Notes under the pieces: model-generated
Told to the model about the DNA's origin: nothing
Databases searched by the model: none
The model's input: the letters and a program-made list of their open reading frames with translations, nothing else
Translations under genes and position numbers: made by a program
Part shown: positions 54,979-63,999 of the stretch, in pieces
How positions within the stretch are numbered: position 1 is the stretch's first letter
How the letters are laid out: the number at the start of each line of letters is the position of its first letter
Source: Flagellimonas sp. MMG031
Lineage (GTDB): Bacteria; Bacteroidota; Bacteroidia; Flavobacteriales; Flavobacteriaceae
Direction: 5' to 3'
DNA length: 64,000 nucleotides
NCBI RefSeq assembly: GCF_040112705.1
Contig: NZ_CP157804.1
Span: 994,501 to 1,058,500, forward strand

Positions 54979-55932
54979 CTATAGCGAAGCGGTCCCGATC
55001 ACGGTGACATTGGCGCTCAACTGCAGGGCCGATGTGATATTGATGGCCCCAAGGTCGAGACCGGTGGTGGACTCCACTTCCAATTGTGAGTTGAAATAAA
55101 ATTCAGTACCATCTTGGGTATAGGAAGCAAAGATGAGTTCATATTCCCCTTCGGCCAAAAAATTAAGGCTATAGGAGTTGTTGATGCCACCCACCTCAGC
55201 ACTGGTAACGGCATTGGCGAACCTGATATTGCTCTCTCCTTGGCCTTGGGTCTCCACCTCGGCATTGTACGTGCCTTTTTCATAGGCGTAGACCACAATT
55301 TTATCGGACGTATTTTGGGAATCGTTGACCGTACCGGAAATCTCCCCGGTAGTTTCCTTGTTTACGGTCCGAATACCTGCGGAAAACTCTGAGAGAGATA
55401 CGAAATCAAAGTCTGATTCCAAGGTTCCCTGTTCTTCCTTTATGGTCTTTCGCAGGTCAAAATCAATGATGATCTCATTGGTATTGGTGGCAAATACCTC
55501 AAAGGAATCCGTGATGTTCACGGTACTGGAGGAAGCCTCTATCTTGTCCTTGGTACCATCCGCCATTTCGACATAACATCCAGGACTGTTGCCATCCATG
55601 TCATTGGTATAGTCCAGGACCAATTCGATGTTGGAATAAGTTCCTGCTTCCATTTGGAGATTGCCCAAGGTCTTGGTTTGCCCATTGACCAAGGCGGAAA
55701 GGTCAAAAGTGGTCTTGGAGAACCCCTCAACGGAGTTTCCATCCACCTTTACATCGGAGACGGTAATGAACACCGCTTCCACATTCGCATTGTCTATAGG
55801 GGCATCCGTCATTTTAAGCGTTGTTTGATAAGATTCCTTCTCTACATTGTCATTTTCATTGTCGTCACTACAGGATACTATCAACAGCGTTGTTCCAAAG
55901 ATAATTCCCAAGTTTTTCAAAAAGGTCTTCAT
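54979..55932 (-). CDS. DUF4382-domain lipoprotein
   Basis: The 317-residue protein has a lipoprotein signal (IIFGTTLLIVSCSDDN) and a DUF4382 domain (about 35-190) with LKMTDAPIDNANVEAVFITVSDVKVD and LDLSALVNGQ-type strands. A carboxypeptidase-regulatory-like beta domain (about 198-315, GEISGTVNDSQNTSDKIVVYAY) follows. These proteins are common surface or periplasmic lipoproteins in Bacteroidota; their function is unknown, with ligand or sugar binding suggested by the fold. The gene is a single unit. Confidence 0.85.
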   Translation of the reverse strand: MKTFLKNLGIIFGTTLLIVSCSDDNENDNVEKESYQTTLKMTDAPIDNANVEAVFITVSDVKVDGNSVEGFSKTTFDLSALVNGQTKTLGNLQMEAGTYSNIELVLDYTNDMDGNSPGCYVEMADGTKDKIEASSSTVNITDSFEVFATNTNEIIIDFDLRKTIKEEQGTLESDFDFVSLSEFSAGIRTVNKETTGEISGTVNDSQNTSDKIVVYAYEKGTYNAEVETQGQGESNIRFANAVTSAEVGGINNSYSLNFLAEGEYELIFASYTQDGTEFYFNSQLEVESTTGLDLGAINITSALQLSANVTVIGTASL

Positions 55933-56142
55933 AAAAATTAAGATTTAAGGGTTTACTATTTGTTTCAATAGTATAACAATTGGGATGCAACAAACCCTAC
56001 TTAGAGCTTGAAAACATTGAGGGACCCTAAACCGGGAACGTCGACATCAATTTGGGCCATAGGAGATTACGGGAAAGGGCAGAGCCCTATGAAAAATTTA
56101 GGGACGGATTCTCAATAGGGGATTTACTATTGCATAAAACTA

Positions 56143-56164
56143 TATTTAAGCTTTTGCTTAAATA
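56143..56164 (+). promoter_or_regulatory. ArsR-type operator upstream of the metal operon
   Basis: Perfect inverted repeat TATTTAAGC - TTTT - GCTTAAATA, 23 bp before the ArsR start. Length, symmetry and position fit an autoregulatory ArsR/SmtB site. Confidence 0.72.
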
Positions 56165-56187
56165 AAATAATAGAGTATCTTCATATC

Positions 56188-56562
56188 ATGAAGGACAACA
56201 CCTGCATCCGACAGCAAGCGGATCTGGAACAGATTGAACGGTGCCGGAAGACCGCTGAAACCTTGGATGGTCCCATGGACCAACTTGCCGACCGCGTACT
56301 GTTATTGGGCAATCCGGTGCGCCTGAAGATCTTGTACCTGCTCCATGGGGAGGGCAGGCTCTGTGTCTGCGACCTGAGTGACATTCTGGGCATGACCGTC
56401 CCCGCGGTGTCCCAGCACCTCAGAAAACTAAGGGACCGGGGCTTTATCAAGGCTCAAAGGGAGGCCCAGACTATTTTCTATTCCCTTCAAAGGGACAACG
56501 AAACCTTGCTCTTGCCTTTGTTCGGACTATTGAACAGGGATAAAATACCACAACCTATATGA
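56188..56562 (+). CDS. ArsR/SmtB-family metal-sensing repressor
   Basis: The 124-residue winged-helix protein has the ArsR-type metal motif LCVCDLSDILG (C59, C61), plus C6 and C19 near the N-terminus, and a recognition helix TVPAVSQHLRKLRDRG. Binding of a thiophilic metal would release it from the palindrome upstream. It is the first gene of an operon and overlaps the CsoR-like gene by four bases (ATGA). The company of MerTP suggests Hg(II) as inducer; arsenite, cadmium or lead are alternatives. Confidence 0.9.
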   Translation: MKDNTCIRQQADLEQIERCRKTAETLDGPMDQLADRVLLLGNPVRLKILYLLHGEGRLCVCDLSDILGMTVPAVSQHLRKLRDRGFIKAQREAQTIFYSLQRDNETLLLPLFGLLNRDKIPQPI

Positions 56563-56909
56563 TACCGCCGGACCTGACAAGAGAAGTAAAAATATCCCTC
56601 AAGACGGCCATGGGCCAATTGGGTTATATTTTGGGGCAAATCGATGATGAAGGACAGGCAGAGAATATATTGCTGCAGCTCAAGGCGGTGAAGGCGCTAC
56701 TTGACAAAACCACACTGGAACTGTTGGATGGGACCTACCGTAAGGCCATGGCCGAAAAAATAGCCTCGGCCCACCAAAGTTGCCCCGGGGACTGTGGCAA
56801 CGAAGTGGCCATCGAACGGTTAAGGAGACTCTTTCCGGACATTCCCTTGGAGGAAGTGCCGGAAAGACTAAAGGAGGCCGAAGCATTGGACGAGCGCTTG
56901 AAAAAATAG
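56559..56909 (+). CDS. CsoR/DUF156-like protein with atypical metal ligands
   Basis: The 116-residue protein has the helical CsoR/RcnR pattern (LKTAMGQLGYILGQIDDE, ILLQLKAVKALLDKTTLELLDG). The Cys that begins helix 2 in copper sensors (YCIDIL) is replaced (AENILL), and the His-Cys pair of helix 2 is also absent. Instead C75 and C79 occur in HQSCPGDC, followed by an acidic C-terminal helix. It may be a divergent sensor or a protein that no longer binds DNA. It overlaps the ArsR gene by four bases. Confidence 0.68.
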   Translation: MIPPDLTREVKISLKTAMGQLGYILGQIDDEGQAENILLQLKAVKALLDKTTLELLDGTYRKAMAEKIASAHQSCPGDCGNEVAIERLRRLFPDIPLEEVPERLKEAEALDERLKK

Positions 56910-56987
56910 TTATCCAAGAAAAATTTGGACACCCCCCTATCCGGTGAGTGATATTTGGACCATAGTTCAACCTTAAAAGATGATACC

Positions 56988-57197
56988 ATGAAAAAAAGAC
57001 TCATGATTTTTACTACGATGGGCTTGTTGGCCATTGCAGCATTTGCATTCGGCCCGGATAAGGACCGAACCCCATCATGTCCATGGCAGGGCACCCCGGA
57101 GTGCCCCAAACTGGGATGTCCCTTGGCCGATACGCCACAATGTCCCTTTGAAAAGGATGAAACTGCGATGGCCCTGCCGGCCTGTTGTAAAAAGTAA
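56988..57197 (+). CDS. Secreted Cys/Pro-rich small protein of the metal operon
   Basis: The ATG at 56988 gives a signal peptide (MKKRLMIFTTMGLLAIAAFAF); the longer frame from 56955 adds polar codons without an obvious function. The 69-residue product has seven Cys in CPW, CPKLGCPLADTPQCPF and a final CC. It is probably exported and could bind metal in the periplasm. No named family is recognised. It lies between the regulators and merTP. Confidence 0.7.
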   Translation: MKKRLMIFTTMGLLAIAAFAFGPDKDRTPSCPWQGTPECPKLGCPLADTPQCPFEKDETAMALPACCKK

Positions 57198-57279
57198 ATT
57201 AAAAAGGGTGCGGGCAACCAAATCCTTTTCTTGCGAACACCTAACATTTGACACGGTAAGATTTAAATGAACCAATGAT

Positions 57280-57873
57280 ATGAAACATATAGTTATGGCC
57301 CTAGGGGCTGCTATCTTGAGCTCACTATGCTGTATCCTTCCCGTTCTGGCAATCGTTGCCGGAACTAGTGGGCTGTCCACGACGATTACATGGCTCGAAC
57401 CCATACGACCCTTTTTGATCGGTACCACCGTATTGGTCCTTGGTCTTGCCTGGTTCCAAAAACTAAGACGGGGAAAAGAGACCCAATGCCAATGTGAAAC
57501 GGAGCAAAAAACAAAGTTTGTCCAGAGCAAGCTCTTTTTGGGCATCGTCACCGTTTTTGTAGGTACGATGTTGCTCTTTCCCAACTATGTGCACCTGTTC
57601 TATCCAAAAGCGGAAAAGCAAGTGACAAGCAGTGGGAATATTCATCTCAAGACCGTGTCAATACCGATTGAGGGAATGACCTGTACGGGCTGTGAGGCAC
57701 ATATCGAACATGAGGTGGACAAACTTCCCGGGGTGGTCAAATCGACGGCTTCCTATCAAAACGGTAGTGCTTGGGTCGAATTTGATGGGTCAATGACCGA
57801 TTTGCCCCAAATTGAAAAGGCCATAATGTCAGCTGGCTATAGGGTAATCGATAAAGAGAAGGGACAAGAATGA
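57280..57873 (+). CDS. merTP: MerTP fusion: mercuric transport protein with C-terminal heavy-metal-associated domain
   Basis: The 197-residue protein joins a MerT-like membrane part with a MerP-like domain. The first helix carries the vicinal Cys pair C17-C18 (LSSLCCILPVL), a second helix covers about 43-60, a cytoplasmic loop has C70 and C72 (QCQC), and a third helix is near 84-104. The HMA domain (about 124-195) has GMTCTGC (C135, C138). MerTP brings Hg(II) into the cell for reduction or other handling. MerA is not seen within the window, as the next genes are in the opposite direction. Confidence 0.88.
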   Translation: MKHIVMALGAAILSSLCCILPVLAIVAGTSGLSTTITWLEPIRPFLIGTTVLVLGLAWFQKLRRGKETQCQCETEQKTKFVQSKLFLGIVTVFVGTMLLFPNYVHLFYPKAEKQVTSSGNIHLKTVSIPIEGMTCTGCEAHIEHEVDKLPGVVKSTASYQNGSAWVEFDGSMTDLPQIEKAIMSAGYRVIDKEKGQE

Positions 57874-58076
57874 AAGTCCTGCTGCGCTCCAAGATCACCT
57901 GTCCCGAATGTGCCCACCAAAAGGAAGAGGAAATGCCGACCAATGCCTGCCAGTTCTTTTATAATTGTGAAGGTTGTGGCATGCTCCTGAGCCCCAAGGC
58001 CGGGGACTGTTGTGTCTTTTGCAGTTATGGTTCGGTCCACTGTCCCCCGGTCCAGCAGGGGAACTGTGCCTGCTGA
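57870..58076 (+). CDS. GDCCVFCSYGS Cys-rich protein
   Basis: The 68-residue protein has 13 Cys, including CPECAH, NCEGCGM, GDCCVFCSYGSVHC and a final CAC. The GDCCVFCSYGS signature is typical of small proteins found next to metal-resistance transporters. It is likely a cytoplasmic metal-binding or metal-transfer protein. The start overlaps the merTP stop by four bases (ATGA). It ends the operon. Confidence 0.85.
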   Translation: MKVLLRSKITCPECAHQKEEEMPTNACQFFYNCEGCGMLLSPKAGDCCVFCSYGSVHCPPVQQGNCAC

Positions 58077-58167
58077 TATTTCATCCGTTTGGCACACATG
58101 GGCGATATGGGTCTCACTGCCATTCTCCATTTCGCCAAGGTATCAGAAGAGATAAAACCAGGATAGG

Positions 58168-59265
58168 TCATTTAGACTGAATCCTGTTCTTTTTTCCGGT
58201 TTTCCTTCTTTTTTTGTTCCGGTATATGTTGAGTCCCGTCAAGAACAACAGCAAAGGGACCTGACCTGAGACGAAGACCAATATCCTGCCGATGGTACCG
58301 GCCATTTCACCGATATGGATAGGGTAGAACTGCGTTGCCATTCGGTTGCTGTTGGGGTCCGTCCTAAAATCACTCACCACCGTAATATGACCATTGGCAT
58401 CGAGTTCCACTTCTTTGGTCCTTCGAAGCCCTGAGGTTATGAACCGTTCCCTGATATATCGAAGCCTATAATGGTCCGTTCCATTCTTGGGAAAGTGGAT
58501 GGCCCGTAAGGCGTAGGCTTCATTTGTTTTTGACAGATAATCCTGCAATCGTGGAGAATCCCCATGTGCCCATGGTCGTTGGCCTTCCAGGCCCGTATTG
58601 TCGCGTTTCCCATCAAAAAGGCCGAGGGCCGATTTGTAATAGGAGTTATAGGTAAAATAGGAACCACTGAGGGCCATGAGGAGCAAGGGTACCAAAAAAT
58701 AGGCCCCAAAGGCCTTGTGCAAATCGAAATTGATTTTCTTTCTTTTTCCCTTCCATTTTATGGTAAAGCCCTCTTTCAAGTTGTTGCGATAGGATGTTGC
58801 CCAGATATAGATACCAGAGGTCAACAGGAACAAAAAGAAAATGATGGCACTGGTCCCCACAATGTATTTGCCATATGTTGGTATGCCCAAGGTCCGGTGA
58901 AGGACCAACAGGTTTTCAAAAAAGCGGATGGAAGCTGATTTTTTGCCGAGATAGGCATGGGTCTCGGGGTGGTAATAACTGGTCTTTCCATTATTGAACG
59001 TAATGGAGATCGTCTGTTGTTCCCGATAGGGGAGATATATGCTATTGATACTGTCCCCATGGATGGCAACCAAACTTGCCGTGGTTTCCATGATGGTCCT
59101 ATCGTCCAGATTCCCAAAGTCCTCCACCTGGAGCAGGTCGGGATTGAGAAATGCGGAAAGTTCCGGTTGCCAGACATAGAAGGAGCCTGTGAGACCGGAA
59201 AATGAGGCGATAAGCCCACAGGTGAGGCCCAACCAAAGATGTATTTTCCGAATCGTTCTGTTCAT
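58168..59265 (-). CDS. PepSY-associated TM protein (siderophore-iron reductase-like)
   Basis: The 365-residue protein has a PepSY_TM architecture: an N-terminal helix (KIHLWLGLTCGLIASFSGLTGSFYVW), a periplasmic PepSY part, a central helix pair (GTSAIIFFLFLLTSGIYIW) and INFDLHKAFGAYFLVPLLLMALSG, then a last helix (GRILVFVSGQVPLLLFLTGLNIY) and a basic tail. The conserved HL/LH pairs (H9, H127, H182) may hold heme. It lies 72 bp after the TonB receptor gene in the same direction, so it probably reduces or helps release iron from the imported ligand. Confidence 0.85.
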   Translation of the reverse strand: MNRTIRKIHLWLGLTCGLIASFSGLTGSFYVWQPELSAFLNPDLLQVEDFGNLDDRTIMETTASLVAIHGDSINSIYLPYREQQTISITFNNGKTSYYHPETHAYLGKKSASIRFFENLLVLHRTLGIPTYGKYIVGTSAIIFFLFLLTSGIYIWATSYRNNLKEGFTIKWKGKRKKINFDLHKAFGAYFLVPLLLMALSGSYFTYNSYYKSALGLFDGKRDNTGLEGQRPWAHGDSPRLQDYLSKTNEAYALRAIHFPKNGTDHYRLRYIRERFITSGLRRTKEVELDANGHITVVSDFRTDPNSNRMATQFYPIHIGEMAGTIGRILVFVSGQVPLLLFLTGLNIYRNKKRRKTGKKNRIQSK

Positions 59266-59337
59266 AGTGGTCAGAAGGGTACCTGATGTTGTTTGAGAAC
59301 GGTGCCAATGGGAACATCGACACCGCTTTCTTGTGGA

Positions 59338-61722
59338 TTAGAACCTGTACAAAAGGCTCAATTTCGTATTGATGCCTTCCCCGGCTCCGGTAAAGGTGCG
59401 CAAGGGTGCTGCCCATTGCGACCTTGCGGGCAGGTAATATTCGTTCAACAGGTTATTGATGGCCAAGGAGACGGATATATTGGACTGCAATCGATAGGTC
59501 GCGGACCAATTGATCAAGGTATAGCCTTCCACTGGAAATTGGGTGTGCCTAAAGGTGTAATTGTCGTTGGCATCCAGATAGGGGTCAAACCTGTCCCTGT
59601 CCCCCAAATGGGTCATTCGTAGGGAGGTGCCCAATTTGTCCGTTGGTGCCCAATTGATATAGGCCGTCCACTTTGGGGCGGCAATGACATCACCTCCCAA
59701 GTAGACCAGATTGTTTTCATTGCCCCCATTATGGGTCACTCCTTCCACATAGGTGTACGAGGTGCCCAGTTGCCATTTGTTGTCCGAGGAAAAATAATCC
59801 AGGGCAACCTCCCCTCCATAGATATCCTGGGGTTGTTTTGAAGGGACAAACGAATTGATGTTCTCATCGAATACAACGCCAGTGCCCAAATTGGAGGTAC
59901 TGTAGTAGCCCACAGCTTCAAATTTGATGTTCTGGAACTTGGACAGGAAGCCGAACTCATAATTTTTGGTCACTGCCGGTTCCAATTGGATCTCATTGAT
60001 GTTGTCTGCCGTTGCGGACCGGAGTACCGAACCCAGATCGGCAATGGAGAATCCTTGGGAATAGCTCACATAGGGAATGAACTCTTGGTGTTTGATATAA
60101 CGGAGACCCACATTGAAGGCCAGATTGTCAAAACCTATCTTACCACCTTCGACGGCCACTGATGGGTTGAAGTTGCCATCCCCTAGAGGGGAATAGGGAA
60201 GCGTATTGTAGTCCTCAATGTCCAAGTTCATGTCATCAAAACGAAGACCGGCCTTCACCACCCAGGTCCCATTGAACTTGGCAGTGGACTGAAGGTAAGG
60301 GGCCCAACTGAACATTTTGATGTTCGGCACCCAAAGCCTCCCGTCCAAAAGACCCTGATTGGTCTTGTCACGGAGCAGGTCCACACCATAGGTCAGGGAG
60401 ACGTCCATTGTGGTGTTGACAGGGAAGGTCGTATTGAAATTGGGCCTCAGGCCATATTTTTCGGCATTGATGACGGATTGGCCACCATTTTCAAATTTAT
60501 CGGAATAAAAAAAGATGTTTTCCGTGTTCTGGTAATATAGGTCCGCCGTAAAATCCGTGGTCCCCGAGAAAATTTGGGTCAAGTTATATTTTAGCTGCCC
60601 GTTCACAAGTGTCGATCCCGTGGGCTCCTGTCCCTCCACAGAACCCTCGACCCCGTACCCGGCCGTGAGGGTATAGTCCCCTTCCTCGTTAAAGACCTCG
60701 AACTCTGCCGGAACAGGTATGAATGGGGTGTCCTGGGCCGATTTGTATAGGTTACCGCCCAAAGTGATATTTTGGTTATCGGAAATCCGGTATTCCAACT
60801 TGGCCAGGGCACTGTAGATCTTCGTGTTGTCCAGACCATAAGTGGGCAAGATCTCAGTCCCGTCGGCATCATATTTGTTTCCGGTCTTTTCATAGCTCCC
60901 GCTGATATAGTACTTAAATCTGCCCAAATTGCCCTTGAGGGACTGGTACAGCCCAAAACCAAGGGCGTCATCTGTGGCCGCCAGGTTGGAAGTGCCCCAA
61001 ACATTTGTGGTGCCCTCTATTTTTTCGGCAGCGTTCGGCTTTTTGGTGATATAGTTGATGAAGCCCCCATTGCCCCCATTACCAAAAATGGAGGTGGCCC
61101 CTTTGATGACCTCGACCCGGCTGATATCATTGGGACTTATTGATTTTATGCCCAACTGTCCATTCCGAAGTGGGGTGGACTGGGGAATCCCGTCGACCAT
61201 AACCAAGAGTGAACGTCCCCGCAAAGTCTGTCCCCAATTGGAAAAGGTTCCGGTGGATACCGCAAGACCGGGTACCGTAAACTCCAATATTTCACTGATG
61301 TTCGAGGTGGAGTTTGAGAATTCCTGTAGTTTGACCTCGCCCACCACGGTCACGGAGGCCGGGATTTCTGAAAGGTATTCCGAGTTTCTGCTGGCCGATA
61401 TGACGACCTCGTCCAGACTGTTCAGGTCTTCTGTCAATACCGCCGTGAATGGGATGGTCCCATCTTGTGAAAATGTTATTTGCTCCACACGTGTCCGATA
61501 GCCCAACATCCTGAAAGTCACCTCCCAGGTACCCTCTTTAATGGAAGTGAGTTCAAAGTTGCCATCAAGATCTGTAGTGGTTCCAATTTGTAAAGCTGGG
61601 ATGAAGACTGTGGCCCCCATAAGGGGCTGGTTTTGTTCATCGGTCACTTTTCCGTTGAGATTCGACTGGGAAAATGCGCCAAAGGTGATTAGTAGTGCCG
61701 TAGCAAGCGTAATGAGTTTCAT
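59338..61722 (-). CDS. TonB-dependent outer-membrane receptor (siderophore type)
   Basis: The ATG at 61722 gives the signal peptide MKLITLATALLITFGAFSQ; the frame from 61779 adds an unlikely leader. The 794-residue protein has a carboxypeptidase-regulatory-like domain (LNGKVTDEQNQPLMGATVF, about 20-100), a plug (about 110-225, LRGRSLLVMVDGIPQSTPLRNG, INDISRVEVIKGATSIFGNGGNGG) and a 22-strand barrel ending in the aromatic LLYRF. The plug and the PepSY neighbour point to a ferric-siderophore receptor, but the ligand is unknown. An iron-box-like site lies 60-83 bp upstream. Confidence 0.92.
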   Translation of the reverse strand: MKLITLATALLITFGAFSQSNLNGKVTDEQNQPLMGATVFIPALQIGTTTDLDGNFELTSIKEGTWEVTFRMLGYRTRVEQITFSQDGTIPFTAVLTEDLNSLDEVVISASRNSEYLSEIPASVTVVGEVKLQEFSNSTSNISEILEFTVPGLAVSTGTFSNWGQTLRGRSLLVMVDGIPQSTPLRNGQLGIKSISPNDISRVEVIKGATSIFGNGGNGGFINYITKKPNAAEKIEGTTNVWGTSNLAATDDALGFGLYQSLKGNLGRFKYYISGSYEKTGNKYDADGTEILPTYGLDNTKIYSALAKLEYRISDNQNITLGGNLYKSAQDTPFIPVPAEFEVFNEEGDYTLTAGYGVEGSVEGQEPTGSTLVNGQLKYNLTQIFSGTTDFTADLYYQNTENIFFYSDKFENGGQSVINAEKYGLRPNFNTTFPVNTTMDVSLTYGVDLLRDKTNQGLLDGRLWVPNIKMFSWAPYLQSTAKFNGTWVVKAGLRFDDMNLDIEDYNTLPYSPLGDGNFNPSVAVEGGKIGFDNLAFNVGLRYIKHQEFIPYVSYSQGFSIADLGSVLRSATADNINEIQLEPAVTKNYEFGFLSKFQNIKFEAVGYYSTSNLGTGVVFDENINSFVPSKQPQDIYGGEVALDYFSSDNKWQLGTSYTYVEGVTHNGGNENNLVYLGGDVIAAPKWTAYINWAPTDKLGTSLRMTHLGDRDRFDPYLDANDNYTFRHTQFPVEGYTLINWSATYRLQSNISVSLAINNLLNEYYLPARSQWAAPLRTFTGAGEGINTKLSLLYRF

Positions 61723-62027
61723 TAATTTGGATTTATTTAAAATAAGGGGCAAAAATAGGGTATAATGCGATAAACACAAATCTTATTTAGATTTAATACA
61801 AATAAAAATCAAGAAATGGTTTGCGAGGTAAACCGGTTGATCAGAAATTGCTATAAGATTTGAATTTCCTGATTCGTCATTTACTTGAACTTTGGTAACG
61901 CTCTCGGTTATCAATAGTTGTGCGCGTTGACAAGAAACTATATAAGTACACACGAAACTGAGAATCCACCAATATTTGGAGAGGTAGCCCTAAAATAAGC
62001 ACCTAATTATAGCCTATATTGAACGGG
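61723..62027. other. Intergenic region upstream of the TonB receptor
   Basis: The left part holds the iron-box-like site and the TonB receptor promoter. I see nothing supported in the rest of these 305 bp up to the serine hydrolase stop. Confidence 0.4.
61783..61805 (-). promoter_or_regulatory. Iron-box-like inverted repeat upstream of the TonB receptor
   Basis: TTATTTAGA - 5 bp - TACAAATAA; a perfect palindrome would need TCTAAATAA, so 7 of 9 positions pair. The site lies 60-83 bp upstream of the receptor ATG. A Fur-type role is inferred from symmetry, position and gene function only. Confidence 0.4.
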
Positions 62028-63308
62028 TTATTCGTCAAACAATCCCGATTTTGCCAGCTGTCGGGCTATTTGATGCAAGTTATTGAGTAAAATTCGGCCT
62101 TCACGGTCAAAACCACGGGTACCGAAATACGCGATGACCAAATCACGGCTAGGTGAAATGTACAGTCCCTGTCCGCCACCTCCCTCTTTGAAAAAATCGC
62201 CATCGTTCATCACTACATCCCATTGATAAGTGGAATGTCTTGGAGGCTCACCGTCCACTAAATGTTCAGCTGTAATAGGATCATCATAAATGAACAGATC
62301 GATCGGGCCCGAATTTTTAATGATTTCAGGTCGGCCGCCTTGTTGTATTTTCCTAACGTAAGCTTCAGGTATAAAATCATAAGGGGAAATTCTACCCGAC
62401 GGGGTGAACAACAGTCCAAATCGGGCATGATCCCTTAGGGTAGCACTAAGTCCTCCCATGTACATCCTATCGTTCGAATTCGGTAAAAACATCAGTGCAT
62501 CCGATTCCGCACCCATTCTTTGCCAGATCCTTTCTTCAATCAGTTCAACGGCAGTCCTGTTTGTAATCCGCTCAATGACCCATCCCAGAACTTCGGTGTT
62601 GAGGGAGAAGTATTCATATATCCGTCCAGAAGGTCCTGTCTTTTTCATCGGAGCAAGTTGACCTGATGGTCCTCCTTTGGATTTATCATTACCGATCCAG
62701 CCATTCTCGTTAAAGAATAGTTGTGCAAAAAGATTGTCATCGATTCCCATTCCGGAACTCATGTCCAATACATCAATAATGGGAACCGCACCCCAATCCG
62801 TACCTTTCAGTTCTGTTAAATATGCTGATACTGGATTCTGGACATCTATCTTGCCCTCTATCTCCAATAGGGCAATGATGGTAGAAACATAGGGTTTGGT
62901 CACTGAAAAACTATGATGCTTGTAATAATCCATCATGTGGGGATATTCCTCGAACACGATTTTGCCTTTATGTAGAATGATCATGCCATCTACTAAGGGG
63001 CTCTTTATATATTCTTCCAAGGGTATCTCCCCTTCCATGGTTTTGGTGACGAATTTCCTCACATCCTCCCTTAAATGATAGTCCAATGGTCTGATGGAGC
63101 CTGATCGGCTAAGGACCTGGTGTGGCCAAAACTCGGACATATGGGAATTTATATAACGCGTGAAATCACCTCCTTTATTCGATTGTTGATGAATGTCAAA
63201 ATCGGCATGGATGGCTTGTATCTCTTCCAAACTGTAGCCCTTAAATTCTTGGGAACACATGAAATGAGGCAAAAGAATTGTAAAAAGAATCAATAGTCTT
63301 GATTTCAT
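62028..63308 (-). CDS. Beta-lactamase class C-like serine hydrolase
   Basis: The 426-residue protein has a signal peptide (MKSRLLILFTILLPHFMCSQ) and the active-site SxxK motif as S135-V-T-K138 in HHSFSVTKPYVSTI. The Tyr motif is likely the YEYFSLNTEVLG region (YSN equivalent). GGLSATLRDHARFGLLF and the C-terminal GGGGQGLYISPSRDLVIAYFGTRG are typical of exported esterases or peptidases in this fold rather than true beta-lactamases. It has its own upstream gap of about 110 bp. The substrate is unknown. Confidence 0.88.
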   Translation of the reverse strand: MKSRLLILFTILLPHFMCSQEFKGYSLEEIQAIHADFDIHQQSNKGGDFTRYINSHMSEFWPHQVLSRSGSIRPLDYHLREDVRKFVTKTMEGEIPLEEYIKSPLVDGMIILHKGKIVFEEYPHMMDYYKHHSFSVTKPYVSTIIALLEIEGKIDVQNPVSAYLTELKGTDWGAVPIIDVLDMSSGMGIDDNLFAQLFFNENGWIGNDKSKGGPSGQLAPMKKTGPSGRIYEYFSLNTEVLGWVIERITNRTAVELIEERIWQRMGAESDALMFLPNSNDRMYMGGLSATLRDHARFGLLFTPSGRISPYDFIPEAYVRKIQQGGRPEIIKNSGPIDLFIYDDPITAEHLVDGEPPRHSTYQWDVVMNDGDFFKEGGGGQGLYISPSRDLVIAYFGTRGFDREGRILLNNLHQIARQLAKSGLFDE

Positions 63309-63417
63309 GTGTCGTTCTTATAGTGACCACAACTTCTTTATACCAATGTAAAATATCGATACATCCAAAATGGATGGATATTGAAGTATTTGATTATCGT
63401 TTATACTAACTTTGACC

Positions 63418-63999
63418 TCAATTGTTGTGATGGTGCCTCTCTTTATGTTGTCTCAATAAATCTTTTCCATAATCATTTCCGTTTGGAGTTCTTACCACCG
63501 TATGTATGTGGTCTCTTGATGGCTTCCCATCATCGGCATTGGGTACGCCAACGACTCTTTGATGGTCAAATTCGATCAATACCACCGGACTATGGATCCG
63601 ATAGTAAAAAACGGCATTCTCAGAGGTGTCTCCGACCCAAGAAAACCATGTATCATCAATATGTTCCAGCACCTCCCTCATTTTTACCTTATCATGCCCC
63701 TCTCGAATATTACTGATGTACAAATAAATCAACTCCAAAAGTTTTTGCCTTTGTTCATCTGAAAACTTTGAGACTGGAATACCTTCATAATTAAGGGTTA
63801 AATTATCTTTATTGGCTTCAGCCAAATTGTTGTTGCCAGTTTTGAACTTTGTAATGGTGGCTTTTTTCTGGTATTCTGGTTCTAAGGACTGCATCAGTGC
63901 CAATCCCATATTCTGTTCATCCTGAAAAATGGTATTTCCTTTGTACTTACCTGAAGTGGTAATTATTGGTTCACCACCCATAAATACAGGTGACATTAC
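63418..63999 (-). CDS. DUF3500-domain protein, C-terminal part (partial at window edge)
   Basis: The frame is open to the right edge, so the start lies beyond the window. SPVFMGGEPIITTSGKYKGNTIFQDEQNMGLAL marks the DUF3500 core, and DDTWFSWVGDTSENAVFYYRIHSPVVLIEFDHQ with RDHIHTVVRTPNGNDYGKDLLRQH closes it. A Met codon occurs at 63996, but the motif continues upstream and family members are over 300 residues long. DUF3500 proteins are exported proteins of unknown function. It is followed by the serine hydrolase in the same direction. Confidence 0.82.
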   Translation of the reverse strand, partial: VMSPVFMGGEPIITTSGKYKGNTIFQDEQNMGLALMQSLEPEYQKKATITKFKTGNNNLAEANKDNLTLNYEGIPVSKFSDEQRQKLLELIYLYISNIREGHDKVKMREVLEHIDDTWFSWVGDTSENAVFYYRIHSPVVLIEFDHQRVVGVPNADDGKPSRDHIHTVVRTPNGNDYGKDLLRQHKERHHHNN

